Shown here piece after piece: positions 10,608 through 19,055 of a stretch of 64,000 nucleotides of DNA. Positions within the stretch are counted from its first letter, which is position 1; every line of letters begins with the position of its first letter. Origin of the DNA: Nitrogeniibacter aestuarii (GTDB lineage: Bacteria; Pseudomonadota; Gammaproteobacteria; Burkholderiales; Rhodocyclaceae); NCBI RefSeq assembly GCF_017309585.1, contig NZ_CP071321.1, positions 1,054,001-1,118,000 on the forward strand, given 5' to 3'. The notes under the pieces are model-generated. The model did no database searches and had not been told where the DNA came from. It saw only the letters and a list, made by a program, of their open reading frames with translations. Made by a program: the position numbers and the translations under genes.

Positions 10608-11969
10608 ATGAGTGACACCGGCAACCGGGCCGAGGACATCGGTCACACCGGACACCCCGGCGAACTGGTCGGCGTGGGTGAGGACATGTGGATGGAAGTC
10701 ATCCACAAGATGGACGAGGTCTATTCCGACCTGTTGCAGTACGAAGTGGCCCTGGAAGAGAAGAACGCCAAGCTCGAAGAGAGCCAGCAGTTCATCTTCT
10801 CGGTGCTCACGGCGATGTCCGACATCCTCGTGGTGATTGGCCGAGATGGCAGCATCGAAGACGTCAACCCGGCCTTCGAACAGATCACCGGGCGGCGGAC
10901 CGAAGATCTGCGCGGCACCTCGATTTTCGATCTGTTCGGCACCGAAGAGGCCCGTGACGAGGCGCGCAAGCTGTTCAGCCCCTTGAGCGATGGAGAGGTC
11001 CGTGACCGGGAGTTGCCGCTGCGAGGGAACGATGGCCAGTTGGTGCCGGTGTCGTTCAACTGCCGCCCCCGCTTCAGTGTGGTGGGCAAATCCCTCGGTC
11101 TGGTGGTGACCGGACGGCCGATCGGCGAATTGCAGAAGGCCTACCATCAGCTGCGTCAGGCGCATGAAGACCTCAAGCTCACCCAACAGCAACTGCTGCA
11201 TTCGGAAAAGATGGCCTCACTGGGGCGTCTGGTGGCGGGTGTGGCCCATGAACTGAACAACCCGATCAGCTTCATTCTCGGCAATGTGCATGCGTTGCGC
11301 CGGTATGCCGGCCGTCTTGAGGAGTATCTGGGGGCCGTGCACGAGGGCGGGGCGGTGGATCATCTAGCCGAACTGCGCCAGCGTCTGCGCATCGACCGGA
11401 TTCTCGATGATCTCAATCCGCTGATCGATGGCACCATCGAGGGGGCCGAACGGACCCGCCAGATCGTCGATGGACTGAAACGTTTCTCTGCGGTCGATCG
11501 GGACGAGCAACAGCATTTCGATCTCACCGAGGTTCTTGAGCGCTCGGTGCGCTGGGTGTGTCAGGCCGCGCGCAAGTCCTTTGATGTGGTCATCGATCTG
11601 CCGGGGCCGTTGCCCGTGGTGGGCTCGCCCGGGCAGATGCAGCAGGTGCTCATGAATCTGGTCCAGAACGCCTTCGATGCGACCCGCGAGGTCGAAACAC
11701 CCCGGCTGGAAATCACCGGTGTCCGACAGCAAAGCGATGAAGAAGACCTGATCGAACTGCGCTTTCATGACAACGGATCGGGCATTGCGCCGGGGAATCT
11801 GCCGCACGTGTTCGATCCATTTTTCACCACCAAGCCGGTCGGACAGGGCACCGGGCTCGGCTTGTCCATCAGTTATGGCATCGTCGAGCACCACGGAGGA
11901 CGTCTCCAGGCCAGAACCGACCCGCGAGGCGGTGCGGTGTTCGTGCTCACCATGCCACTCGATACCTGA
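10608..11969 (+). CDS. hoxJ: H2-signalling histidine kinase HoxJ
   Basis: 453 residues with no transmembrane segment. A coiled coil (about residues 30-65) leads into a PAS domain (about 66-175), a second coiled linker, the H-box AGVAHELNNP (H214) and an HATPase domain with NLVQNAFDA (N box), DNGSGI and GTGLGLSISYG. In Ralstonia HoxJ binds the HoxBC hydrogenase through its PAS region; H2 sensing prevents HoxA phosphorylation. It is the third gene of hoxBCJ and is closed by a terminator 12 bp downstream. Confidence 0.92.
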   Translation: MSDTGNRAEDIGHTGHPGELVGVGEDMWMEVIHKMDEVYSDLLQYEVALEEKNAKLEESQQFIFSVLTAMSDILVVIGRDGSIEDVNPAFEQITGRRTEDLRGTSIFDLFGTEEARDEARKLFSPLSDGEVRDRELPLRGNDGQLVPVSFNCRPRFSVVGKSLGLVVTGRPIGELQKAYHQLRQAHEDLKLTQQQLLHSEKMASLGRLVAGVAHELNNPISFILGNVHALRRYAGRLEEYLGAVHEGGAVDHLAELRQRLRIDRILDDLNPLIDGTIEGAERTRQIVDGLKRFSAVDRDEQQHFDLTEVLERSVRWVCQAARKSFDVVIDLPGPLPVVGSPGQMQQVLMNLVQNAFDATREVETPRLEITGVRQQSDEEDLIELRFHDNGSGIAPGNLPHVFDPFFTTKPVGQGTGLGLSISYGIVEHHGGRLQARTDPRGGAVFVLTMPLDT

Positions 11970-11980
11970 GCAGCTCGCCA

Positions 11981-12009
11981 AAAAAAAGCACCCCGCAGGG
12001 TGCTTTTTC
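11981..12009. terminator. Bidirectional rho-independent terminator after hoxJ and the BON gene
   Basis: The stem AGCACCC / GGGTGCT with a CGCA loop is flanked by an A-tract on the left and a T-tract on the right. It can therefore end transcripts from both convergent genes. Confidence 0.85.
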
Positions 12010-12025
12010 TCTGGATCAAGTGTGC

Positions 12026-12580
12026 TCAGCTCTTGAGCACGATCTCGTTCTTGACCGACTTGACGCCCTCGACGCCCATAGCCAGCTTGCCGGCCAGCTC
12101 ACGCATCTCGGTGGTGGTCACAACGCCTTCGAGCATGACCACACCTTCTTTCGTGGTGACGTCGATGTCCATGCCATCGAGCACTTCGGAGTCGATGATC
12201 CGGGCTTTGACTTTGGTGGTAATGGCGGTGTCTTCCACGGCCTGACCGGCGTCAGCCAGCGACTCAGAGACAGCTTCACCCGCGTTGTTCGCTGCAGCCT
12301 TGGTGTCCGACCATAGCTCCTTCGCGCCTTCCTTGACGTCCTGTGTGGTGGCCGCAACCTTGTCGCCGGCCTCGTCGGCTGCCTCGCTGGCCTTCATTTC
12401 AGCTTCGTTCGCGGCCTGTTTGGCATCGACCTTGGCTTCCTGCATTTCCTGCTTGGTTTCGGCGATGGTCTTGTCGAGCTGTTCGCCAGCCGTCATGTTG
12501 TCATCGTTAGAGCAGGCCGCCAGCAAGATGGTGGTAGCCGACAGCGTGGCGATGGCGATATTGCGTTTGGTGAACTTCAT
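12026..12580 (-). CDS. BON-domain lipoprotein, OsmY-like
   Basis: 184 residues from the ATG preceded by GGAG. An upstream in-frame start eight codons earlier is less likely because it would displace the signal peptide. The N terminus MKFTKRNIAIATLSATTILLAAC carries a lipobox (LAAC), so this is a probable outer- or inner-membrane lipoprotein. A long Ala/Glu/Lys-rich helical segment (about residues 30-105, LEA/apolipoprotein-like) precedes one BON domain (about 112-184: ITTKVKARIIDS...VTTKEGVVMLEGVV). BON domains bind phospholipids, and OsmY-like proteins respond to osmotic or envelope stress. The DUF1328 gene lies just upstream on the same strand, a common stress pairing. Confidence 0.85.
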   Translation of the reverse strand: MKFTKRNIAIATLSATTILLAACSNDDNMTAGEQLDKTIAETKQEMQEAKVDAKQAANEAEMKASEAADEAGDKVAATTQDVKEGAKELWSDTKAAANNAGEAVSESLADAGQAVEDTAITTKVKARIIDSEVLDGMDIDVTTKEGVVMLEGVVTTTEMRELAGKLAMGVEGVKSVKNEIVLKS

Positions 12581-12646
12581 TTGTATCTCCTTGAATGGGT
12601 TCAATGCTTGATCTTGATTCGTGCGTATGACTTGAATCGGTCACGC

Positions 12647-12820
12647 TCAGGTGACCGATTTGAAGACCGTCAGGCCGAGGACCAGGAAAAGGACAAACAG
12701 GGCGACGGCAATAAAGAACAGGATTTTGGCGATGGATGCGGCGCCGGCGGCGATGCCGGTAAAGCCGAACAGGCCGGCCAGAATCGAGACAATGAAGAAA
12801 ATCAGAGCCCACTTGAGCAT
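12647..12820 (-). CDS. DUF1328 (YtjA-like) small membrane protein
   Basis: 57 residues beginning MLKWALIFFIVSILAGLFGFTG, with two hydrophobic helices spanning almost the whole protein. The first helix and the GFTGIAAGAASIAKILFF loop match the DUF1328/YtjA family. The start is set by a strong Shine-Dalgarno sequence (GGAGGTTAGC before the ATG); the open frame extends further upstream without support. Function is unknown; homologues often sit with BON-domain and stress genes, as here (66 bp from the BON gene). Confidence 0.85.
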   Translation of the reverse strand: MLKWALIFFIVSILAGLFGFTGIAAGAASIAKILFFIAVALFVLFLVLGLTVFKSVT

Positions 12821-13141
12821 GCTAACCTCCGCTTGGTGTTGTGTTGGTTGAGCCGGTTGCTGCCGGTGACGCTTCAACTTTATGTGTTTGCCATGCGTCG
12901 ACCTGTAGGAGACAGCTGCAAAGCGTGTAGGACGCGGTGAAGCGCGCGAGTCGGAATCCACGTTCGACCGGGTGGTCGAAGCGCATCCATCTGCGTGCGG
13001 CAAGTGGAAGCGCAATTGACACACCGTGGTTGAGTGAAGAGGCTAAACGCCTGTCTGGACTGGGTTTTTGCCTTGGCACGCATCTTGATACGTAATCACG
13101 AAAAACTCGTTTCATACCGCACAAAATTCAGGAGGCTCAAC
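12821..13141. other. Divergent intergenic region (321 bp) between DUF1328 and hupE-like genes
   Basis: No supported gene. It contains the divergent Shine-Dalgarno sequences (GGAGG on the minus strand near 12825; AGGAGG on the plus strand near 13130). An inverted repeat TTCGACC-GGGT-GGTCGAA lies at 12963-12980, and a consensus -35 hexamer TTGACA at 13016-13021 has no well-spaced -10. Confidence 0.4.
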
Positions 13142-13717
13142 ATGGTTCATTCCCGTCTTATCGTCGCCCTCGCGCTGCTGGCCGGCTCGGGCGCTGCAAT
13201 GGCGCATAGCGGCCACCACGGGGCCGGGTTCGCCACCGGTTTTGCTCACCCCTTCAGTGGCCTCGATCACCTGCTGGCCATGGTCGCTGTGGGCCTGTTC
13301 GCCACCCGCATGCAGGGCGCCTCGCGCGTTGCGGTGCCGGGGGCATTCGTGCTGGCCATGATCGTCGGTGCGCTCGCGGGTGCCGGCGGTGTCTTCATGC
13401 CGCTGCAGGAAGCCGGCATTGCCGCTTCACTGCTTGTGTTCGGTCTCGCCCTGGCAGTCGCCCTTCGGGCCCCCACAGCGCTTGCTCTGCCGATGGTGGC
13501 CTTTTTCGGTCTGTTCCACGGTTCTGCTCACTTTGCCGAAATGGGCGCCGGCTCGCTGGTGACCTATATGGCTGGTTTCGTCGCGGCAACCGCCGCGTTG
13601 CATGCTGCCGGCTTTGCGCTGGGGCAGTGGATGCCGCGCAGCTCGCTGGGCCGCGTCGCCAAGCGAGCCACGGGTGTCGCCATTGCAACGACCGGCGCGA
13701 TCATGCTTGGTGCCTGA
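13142..13717 (+). CDS. hupE: HupE/UreJ-family membrane protein
   Basis: 191 residues starting at the ATG preceded by AGGAGG; a longer upstream frame is not supported. A cleavable signal (GSGAAMA) leads into the metal-binding-like HSGHHGAGF and the family signature HPFSGLDHLLAMVAVGLFA, followed by about six helices. HupE/UreJ proteins are thought to act as nickel (or cobalt) permeases for hydrogenase or urease. With no urease gene in view and hox genes nearby, a nickel-supply role for hydrogenase is inferred. It is closed by a strong terminator. The gene symbol follows family naming. Confidence 0.85.
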   Translation: MVHSRLIVALALLAGSGAAMAHSGHHGAGFATGFAHPFSGLDHLLAMVAVGLFATRMQGASRVAVPGAFVLAMIVGALAGAGGVFMPLQEAGIAASLLVFGLALAVALRAPTALALPMVAFFGLFHGSAHFAEMGAGSLVTYMAGFVAATAALHAAGFALGQWMPRSSLGRVAKRATGVAIATTGAIMLGA

Positions 13718-13740
13718 TTTCCCTCCTCGTCGCACATCAA

Positions 13741-13767
13741 GGGCGCCACTCGGCGCCCGTTTTTTTA
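13741..13767 (+). terminator. Rho-independent terminator after hupE-like gene
   Basis: Perfect 7-bp stem GGGCGCC / GGCGCCC with a 4-nt loop, followed by a run of T residues at 13760-13766. Confidence 0.9.
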
Positions 13768-14005
13768 TCTCGTCCAGTGCATGTGGTGTGCACGCAACAT
13801 GTCGATGCGATCCGGGCTTGGCCTTCACGGCGCGCCACTGGCAGAATGCGTGTCAACCCCTAGCGCCCGTCGGGCGTTAACGAGAGCGTTGCCCAACAAT
13901 GCGTCAGACATTGAGGGCATGCAGCTTGGTTTTGATTCACGTAGCCACGGCTTCGCATTAGAATCGACTAATACTCATTCCTCACTGTAAAAAGGAAAGA
14001 CTCAC

Positions 14006-14317
14006 ATGAAAGCACTCGTTGTCGCGACCGCTGCTGCTGGCCTGCTCATGGCTGGCCACGCCATGGCTGATGGCGCCGAACTGGCCAAGTCCAAGAACTG
14101 CCTGGCCTGTCACGCCGTCGACAAGAAACTGGTCGGCCCTTCCTACAAAGACGTGGCGGCCAAGTATGCGGGTCAGGAAGGCGCTGTTGCCATGCTGACC
14201 GAGAAGGTCATGAAAGGTGGTAAGGGCACCTGGGGTCCGGTCCCGATGCCGCCTAACCCGCAAGTGTCGGCCGAAGAGGCCAAGACGCTGGTCGAGTGGG
14301 TTCTGGCCCAGAAGTAA
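14006..14317 (+). CDS. Periplasmic cytochrome c, class I (c551/c552 type)
   Basis: 103 residues. The signal peptide runs to about AMA/DG (residue 21). The heme motif CLACH is at 32-36 and the likely axial Met is M81 in GPVPMPPNP, a pattern typical of small class I cytochromes c551/c552. It carries single electrons in the periplasm, for example to a terminal oxidase or nitrite reductase; the partner is not visible here. It is a single-gene unit preceded by AAGGAAAG and closed by a terminator. Confidence 0.92.
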   Translation: MKALVVATAAAGLLMAGHAMADGAELAKSKNCLACHAVDKKLVGPSYKDVAAKYAGQEGAVAMLTEKVMKGGKGTWGPVPMPPNPQVSAEEAKTLVEWVLAQK

Positions 14318-14335
14318 TTCGGACCTGGCGAAAAG

Positions 14336-14363
14336 AAAAGCCAGCCTTCGGGCTGGCTTTTTT
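14336..14363. terminator. Rho-independent terminator after the cytochrome c gene
   Basis: Stem AGCCAGCC / GGCTGGCT with a UUCG tetraloop, A-tract before and T-tract after. It can also serve the convergent small gene at 14379. Confidence 0.9.
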
Positions 14364-14378
14364 CATGCATGAAAAGAC

Positions 14379-14600
14379 TTAATGGGCGAGCGGTTTTTCG
14401 ATCAGCAAGGCATGGCCGCTGCGGCAATGTAACTCGTAGAGCACACCCGGTTGCAGGCTGGGAGACCACAAGGCGTGTTCATCGCCCAGCGCACGCGCCG
14501 AGTCGTAACCGAACTGCTTGAGTGCTGTCAGATCGACATGCTCGGCCAGCGCGATGCGCTCGGTCGCTGAACGGTGCTGGTGGACGAGTCGGTAGGCCAT
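14379..14600 (-). CDS. Small hypothetical protein
   Basis: 73 residues from the ATG that follows AGGGGAGCGAGCA; a start eight codons upstream is possible but lacks that spacing. The sequence MAYRLVHQHRSATERIALAEHV...LYELHCRSGHALLIEKPLAH has no signal peptide, membrane helix or recognisable motif. It lies alone between the cytochrome terminator and the large GGDEF-EAL gene. I do not recognise it. Coding is supported by the ribosome site and by clean placement, not by homology. Confidence 0.5.
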   Translation of the reverse strand: MAYRLVHQHRSATERIALAEHVDLTALKQFGYDSARALGDEHALWSPSLQPGVLYELHCRSGHALLIEKPLAH

Positions 14601-14677
14601 TGCTCGCTCCCCTGTGGGTGACAATTGCCTGCGAGCTTAACTGTCTCGTGTGACGACGACGTGACCCGCTGACGCGC

Positions 14678-16861
14678 TCAATGGATCAGGGCGGCGGGTT
14701 CCCGGAGCCAGCGCTCAGCCTCATGGGCGCTGATCGCGGCAGAGAAATAGTGACCCTGCATGACATCGCAGCCGAGGCGACGCAGACGTTCTGCCTGTTC
14801 AGCGTGCTCAACGCCCTCGACCACCAGATGCAGCGAGAAGCCGCGCGCAATGCCCGTGATGGCGGAGATGATGGGCGTGGCGGCCGGACCGTCCAGATCG
14901 CTCACGAAGCTGCGGTCGATCTTGAGGCTGCTGACCGGAAATTTCTGCAGGTAGGCCAGGGCGGAATAGCCGGTCCCGAAATCATCGATCGAAATTCCGA
15001 CACCGCATTCGCGCAGGCGCTGCACGCGGGCGACCACTTCATCGGTGTCGCGCATCATGACGCTTTCGGTGATCTCGACATCGAAGCAGTCGTTTGACAG
15101 ACGGTGCTCTTCGATCCGGTTCTGGACCCGTGCAATGGTTTCATCACGATCAAAATCGTGTGACGACAGATTCACCGACAGGCGGAGTTTGTCGAAACCG
15201 GCTTTTCGCCACTGCGCCAGTTGTGCGGTGGCGGTATCGACGACCCAGCGGCTGATCTCGCCGATGAGTCCGATCTCTTCGGCCACCTGAATGAAGGTAT
15301 CCGGCGTAACCAGCCCGAGCTTTGGATGCTGCCAGCGCAGCAGGGCTTCCATGCCGACCACGCGGCGTTGCGAGAGGCTGACCTGGGGTTGATACAGCAG
15401 GGCGAATTCATTGCGTTCGAGCGCGCCGCGCAGTTCATGCTCAAGCGTGATGCGTTCCTGATGATGCTGATTCAGATCGGGCTGGAAGAAACAGTAACCG
15501 TTCTTGCCGCCCCGCTTGATCTGGTACATGGCGATATCGGCATGCTGGGTGAGCATTTCGGCCACTTCGCCGTCACGCGGAAAGACGGAAATGCCGATAC
15601 TGACCGTGGTCCGAAAGCTGCCATGCTTGAGTTCGAATGGGGCTTCAAGTGCAGCGTGAATCTTGCGGGCAATGATCTCGGCATCGTGTTCATGGGCGAT
15701 ATCGGGCAACAGCACCGTGAACTCGTCGCCGCCGAGTCGGGCAAGGGTGTCGCCTTTGCGCAGGGTGTCGCGAATACGCTGCGCGATGGCGCGGAGTAGT
15801 CGATCGCCTTCCGAGTGGCCACTGGTGTCATTGACCAGCTTGAACCGGTCCACATCGATGAACATCACGGCAAGCAGGCCGCCCCGGCGTTGAGCCTGGG
15901 CAATCGCCAGCTCGAGTCGATCCTTGAACAGAATCCGGTTGGGCAGATGCGTGAGCTGATCGTGATAGGCCTGAAAGGTGATGATTTCTTCTGCGCGCTT
16001 GCGATCGGAAATGTCACGCGCCACCCCGTAGATGCCGACGGGCACTTCGCCCGGGCCGTTGGGGTTGCGCCCCTGAATGGGCACCACGTTGAGCGCCACC
16101 GGAATGGCCGAGCTGCCGGGCTTGCCCGACCCCGGGTCGCGCCGGCGCAGGCGCAATTCCACCGACTGGTTGCTGCGCGACCCGTTGATGGCCTCATGCA
16201 TCATCGTGTCCACACGGCCGATGTCTTCGTGGACCGTCAGCTGGGCCAGGGACTTGCCGATGAGGTACTGGCGCGGGTAGCCCAGCATGGTCTCGACACG
16301 GGGGTTCACATAGGTGAACTGGCCGCCGGTGTTGAGCGTGAAGATGAAGTCGGGCGAACTCTCGACCAGGTAACGATGCAGCCGTTCCGAGCCTTTGAGG
16401 CGCTGGCTCATGGCAAGGTTGGCCCGTTCCAGCAAGGCCTTGTGCAAGGCATTCTGAACAGCACGCTGGAGTTGAGCGACGTGGTAGGGCTTGCGGACGA
16501 AGTCGTCAGCGCCGCGGCGCAAGGCGCCGATGGCGGCGTCGATGGCATCCTCGCCGCTGATCATGACCACGGCTTCATCGCGCTTGGCACCAGCGAGCCA
16601 GTCGAGGACGTCAAGGCCGGTGCCGTCAGGCAGACGGTAATCGAGGAGAATCAGTTCGTAGTGCTGAGATTCGAGACGCGCGATGGCCTCTTGCACATTC
16701 CCGCACTGGTCAAAACTCCGGCCCGGCTGGGCCAGAACGTGAGGCAGCGTCGTGCGCAGCGCGACATCGTCATCCACGAGGAGGATGCGACAGGCGGAAT
16801 CGGTCGGGGAAAACCCATCCGAACTCGCGCTGATGAACGGCGCCTCGCCAGGAATGACCAT
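14678..16861 (-). CDS. Response regulator with PAS, GGDEF and EAL domains (c-di-GMP turnover)
   Basis: 727 residues. Receiver domain about 24-140 (VDDD at 29-32, phospho-acceptor D74 in LLDYRLPDG), PAS about 160-290, GGDEF domain with intact GGDEF at 377-381, and EAL domain with EAL at 505-507. The EAL catalytic set is also intact (VNLSS, EITES, DDFGTGYS, LKID). It may both make and degrade c-di-GMP; these dual proteins often act mainly as phosphodiesterases. It follows an HDOD-GAF histidine kinase with a 55-bp gap on the same strand. That kinase has no receiver of its own, so they probably form a two-component pair. Confidence 0.92.
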   Translation of the reverse strand: MVIPGEAPFISASSDGFSPTDSACRILLVDDDVALRTTLPHVLAQPGRSFDQCGNVQEAIARLESQHYELILLDYRLPDGTGLDVLDWLAGAKRDEAVVMISGEDAIDAAIGALRRGADDFVRKPYHVAQLQRAVQNALHKALLERANLAMSQRLKGSERLHRYLVESSPDFIFTLNTGGQFTYVNPRVETMLGYPRQYLIGKSLAQLTVHEDIGRVDTMMHEAINGSRSNQSVELRLRRRDPGSGKPGSSAIPVALNVVPIQGRNPNGPGEVPVGIYGVARDISDRKRAEEIITFQAYHDQLTHLPNRILFKDRLELAIAQAQRRGGLLAVMFIDVDRFKLVNDTSGHSEGDRLLRAIAQRIRDTLRKGDTLARLGGDEFTVLLPDIAHEHDAEIIARKIHAALEAPFELKHGSFRTTVSIGISVFPRDGEVAEMLTQHADIAMYQIKRGGKNGYCFFQPDLNQHHQERITLEHELRGALERNEFALLYQPQVSLSQRRVVGMEALLRWQHPKLGLVTPDTFIQVAEEIGLIGEISRWVVDTATAQLAQWRKAGFDKLRLSVNLSSHDFDRDETIARVQNRIEEHRLSNDCFDVEITESVMMRDTDEVVARVQRLRECGVGISIDDFGTGYSALAYLQKFPVSSLKIDRSFVSDLDGPAATPIISAITGIARGFSLHLVVEGVEHAEQAERLRRLGCDVMQGHYFSAAISAHEAERWLREPAALIH

Positions 16862-16916
16862 GGTGCTCCTGTCGTTTCTTTCGTCGGTGCTGCGACTTTG
16901 TAAAAAACTTTGAGTT

Positions 16917-18929
16917 TCAGCAATCTACCACAGGTATGTAGATTTGGAAGCTCGTTCCCTGGTTTTTGATCGTACGACAAAAGATATATGCGCCATGCTC
17001 GTCCAGGAGTTGTTTGACGATCGACAGGCCGATGCCTTGATGGTCCTCCCCCTTGGTACTCGGGGCTGCCTCGAAGAGGGCTTTCTGGCGTTCCAGGGGC
17101 AGGCCAGGGCCGTCGTCCTTGAGCAGGATTTCCACACAGGGGCGTCCGCCGGTAATGGCAACGCCGGAGGATCGAATCGACAGGGTGCCTGATTCCGGGA
17201 GCGCTTCGGCAGCGTTGCGCACCAGGTTGAGGAGCACCTGCGTCAGTGCCTTGGGTGTGATCGCAACCGGCGGCAGGCTGGGGGGCAGGCGAACGTCGAG
17301 GTGCCGACCGCGTTGCTCGAACAACGCGTGGCCATACAGTTCCCGCAAGCGACCGACCTCGGCATTGATCGAGGCCTCTGTGCTTGAAGCCACCGTAGTG
17401 GGTGGCGTCACGAGTTCGGAAAGCAACTCATTGACCCGGGCCACTTCATGGCTGATTTCGTGCAAGGACACCGGGCTGTCGCTGTCGTCATCTTGCTCGG
17501 CCAGCAGGCTCAACTGCGCCTGCAGGACGGTCAGTGGGCCAGAAGCTTCATGCTTGATGCGCCGAACATGGGCCATGATGTCTTCGCGGATCTGTTCCCC
17601 GTGGGCGTCGACCTGATGGCGATACAAGGCGTCCCGGAAGTGGCTGCGGGCAGCCTGCTGGACCAGTTGCGCCATCAGGCGTTGCTCGGCGGTGATGCCG
17701 GCCGGGTCATCACGCTCACCGACAACGCCGACGCCCCGTTGGCCGCCAATATCGAAGGGCAGGCAGGTGAGGCTGCGGTGGCCCAGCCAGCGCGCAACAT
17801 GCCAGTCCTTGGTGTTCCGGCTGGGGGCATCGCGACCCACATACTGGGTGGTGATCGCCTGACTGCGAACGGCCAGCGACACGACGCTGCTAGCGTCGTC
17901 AACATTCAGTTCGAGCTCGCGCAGGCGACGGGCCAGGGTCTGGGCGCCGGGGTCGGTGCCGGTGGCAAACGGAATGAGACGTCCGCTTTCTTCCTTGAGC
18001 AGCAGAGGCGCGGGTGCGCAGAACAGCAAGCGGAATGCCCGCGTCAGGCTGTTGTCGATGTGATCGGCCAATGAACCGAAGATGTCTGCAGTCAGCGAAG
18101 CCAGTACCGTGGTGCGCCAGGCCGACGGCACCATCGGATACACGCTGTGCGCCGAATGGATCAGGTCCGTCGAGACGCTGCTTGAATATCGCTCCCGCAG
18201 GTCGGAGAGTGTGGCTGCGGCAATACCTGAAAAGCGGGCGATGGCATCAATGTCAGCGGGTGTTCGGGTCAGTTGCGTCGCCGTATGCAGCAGCCGGGAG
18301 AGCGGGTGGGCCCCTTCGAGTCGTGCTGGATTCAGTCGGCTCATCAACAGTGCGTCCTGGATGTCGACACCCAGGCCGCAGGCGTCCGCAAGGCGCGAGG
18401 CGACCTGGAGATGGTCAGTGCCCAGATGTTCCTGCTCCATGTCGAAGCGCGCATCGATTGAATCGCTGCCCTCAAGCATCTGTACATAGTTGGGTATGGA
18501 CGCAGCCAGACTGAGTTCCCCCGCACCCATCCAGAGGCCGGCCAGTTGCGCTGCCATGTGCTCGTACATGCCGGATGCGCTGGCCAGTGCCGTGGTCAGG
18601 CTGGACAGGTGGAGACTGCGCGCGGCGTTTGCCGATGCGAAATCGTTGTCGCTCAGATGGCCACCGGCCTGAAGGACCCATGCCCTGATCAGGGGCGCAC
18701 CCGCGGTCGACAGCCGTTGTGTCATGGCAGTGCGCAGGGTGTCTTCACCGGCTTTCAGCGGTGTCATCCACAGCAGCGCGACGATCAGCGATGGCGTGAC
18801 CAGGGCCGTCTCGATGACGGCATCTGCCGTGACATCGCCGTCGTTCAGGACGTCGAGCAAGGCAACGGCCTGAGCCGCGGAGGGCGGCGGCAGATGCAGC
18901 GGGAACGGCAGGCTGAGGTTGAAACTCAC
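16917..18929 (-). CDS. HDOD-GAF histidine kinase
   Basis: 670 residues, no transmembrane helix. The first ~270 residues resemble a degenerate HDOD domain (LPPPSAAQAVALLDVL...VIETALVTPSLIVALLW). A GAF-like region (about 290-430) follows. The kinase core has an unusual H-box RRIKHEASGPLTVLQ with H460, then HATPase motifs LLNLVRNAAEA (N box), LKDDGPGLP and GIGLSIVKQLLDEHG. HDOD domains as kinase inputs are known but poorly understood. The probable partner is the downstream REC-PAS-GGDEF-EAL protein. Confidence 0.8.
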   Translation of the reverse strand: MSFNLSLPFPLHLPPPSAAQAVALLDVLNDGDVTADAVIETALVTPSLIVALLWMTPLKAGEDTLRTAMTQRLSTAGAPLIRAWVLQAGGHLSDNDFASANAARSLHLSSLTTALASASGMYEHMAAQLAGLWMGAGELSLAASIPNYVQMLEGSDSIDARFDMEQEHLGTDHLQVASRLADACGLGVDIQDALLMSRLNPARLEGAHPLSRLLHTATQLTRTPADIDAIARFSGIAAATLSDLRERYSSSVSTDLIHSAHSVYPMVPSAWRTTVLASLTADIFGSLADHIDNSLTRAFRLLFCAPAPLLLKEESGRLIPFATGTDPGAQTLARRLRELELNVDDASSVVSLAVRSQAITTQYVGRDAPSRNTKDWHVARWLGHRSLTCLPFDIGGQRGVGVVGERDDPAGITAEQRLMAQLVQQAARSHFRDALYRHQVDAHGEQIREDIMAHVRRIKHEASGPLTVLQAQLSLLAEQDDDSDSPVSLHEISHEVARVNELLSELVTPPTTVASSTEASINAEVGRLRELYGHALFEQRGRHLDVRLPPSLPPVAITPKALTQVLLNLVRNAAEALPESGTLSIRSSGVAITGGRPCVEILLKDDGPGLPLERQKALFEAAPSTKGEDHQGIGLSIVKQLLDEHGAYIFCRTIKNQGTSFQIYIPVVDC

Positions 18930-19055
18930 GGAGGCGCGGACACTGTCGGGATTTCGGGACAGCGTGAATTCTAATGGCGCGACTCGGTTCCCGTCGTGAG
19001 GATTGTGGCGTTTTGTACGACTTAAGTCAGGTGGTGTGCCGCCAGTTGTGACAAA

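Noticed and set aside
13860..13878. Hairpin GCGCCC-GTC-GGGCGT as a terminator
   Set aside because: No T-tract on either strand and no gene ends there; left uncalled.
13941..13964. Sigma70 promoter for the cytochrome c gene (TAGAAT at 13959)
   Set aside because: The only -35 candidates have poor match or a 21-bp spacer; not enough to call.
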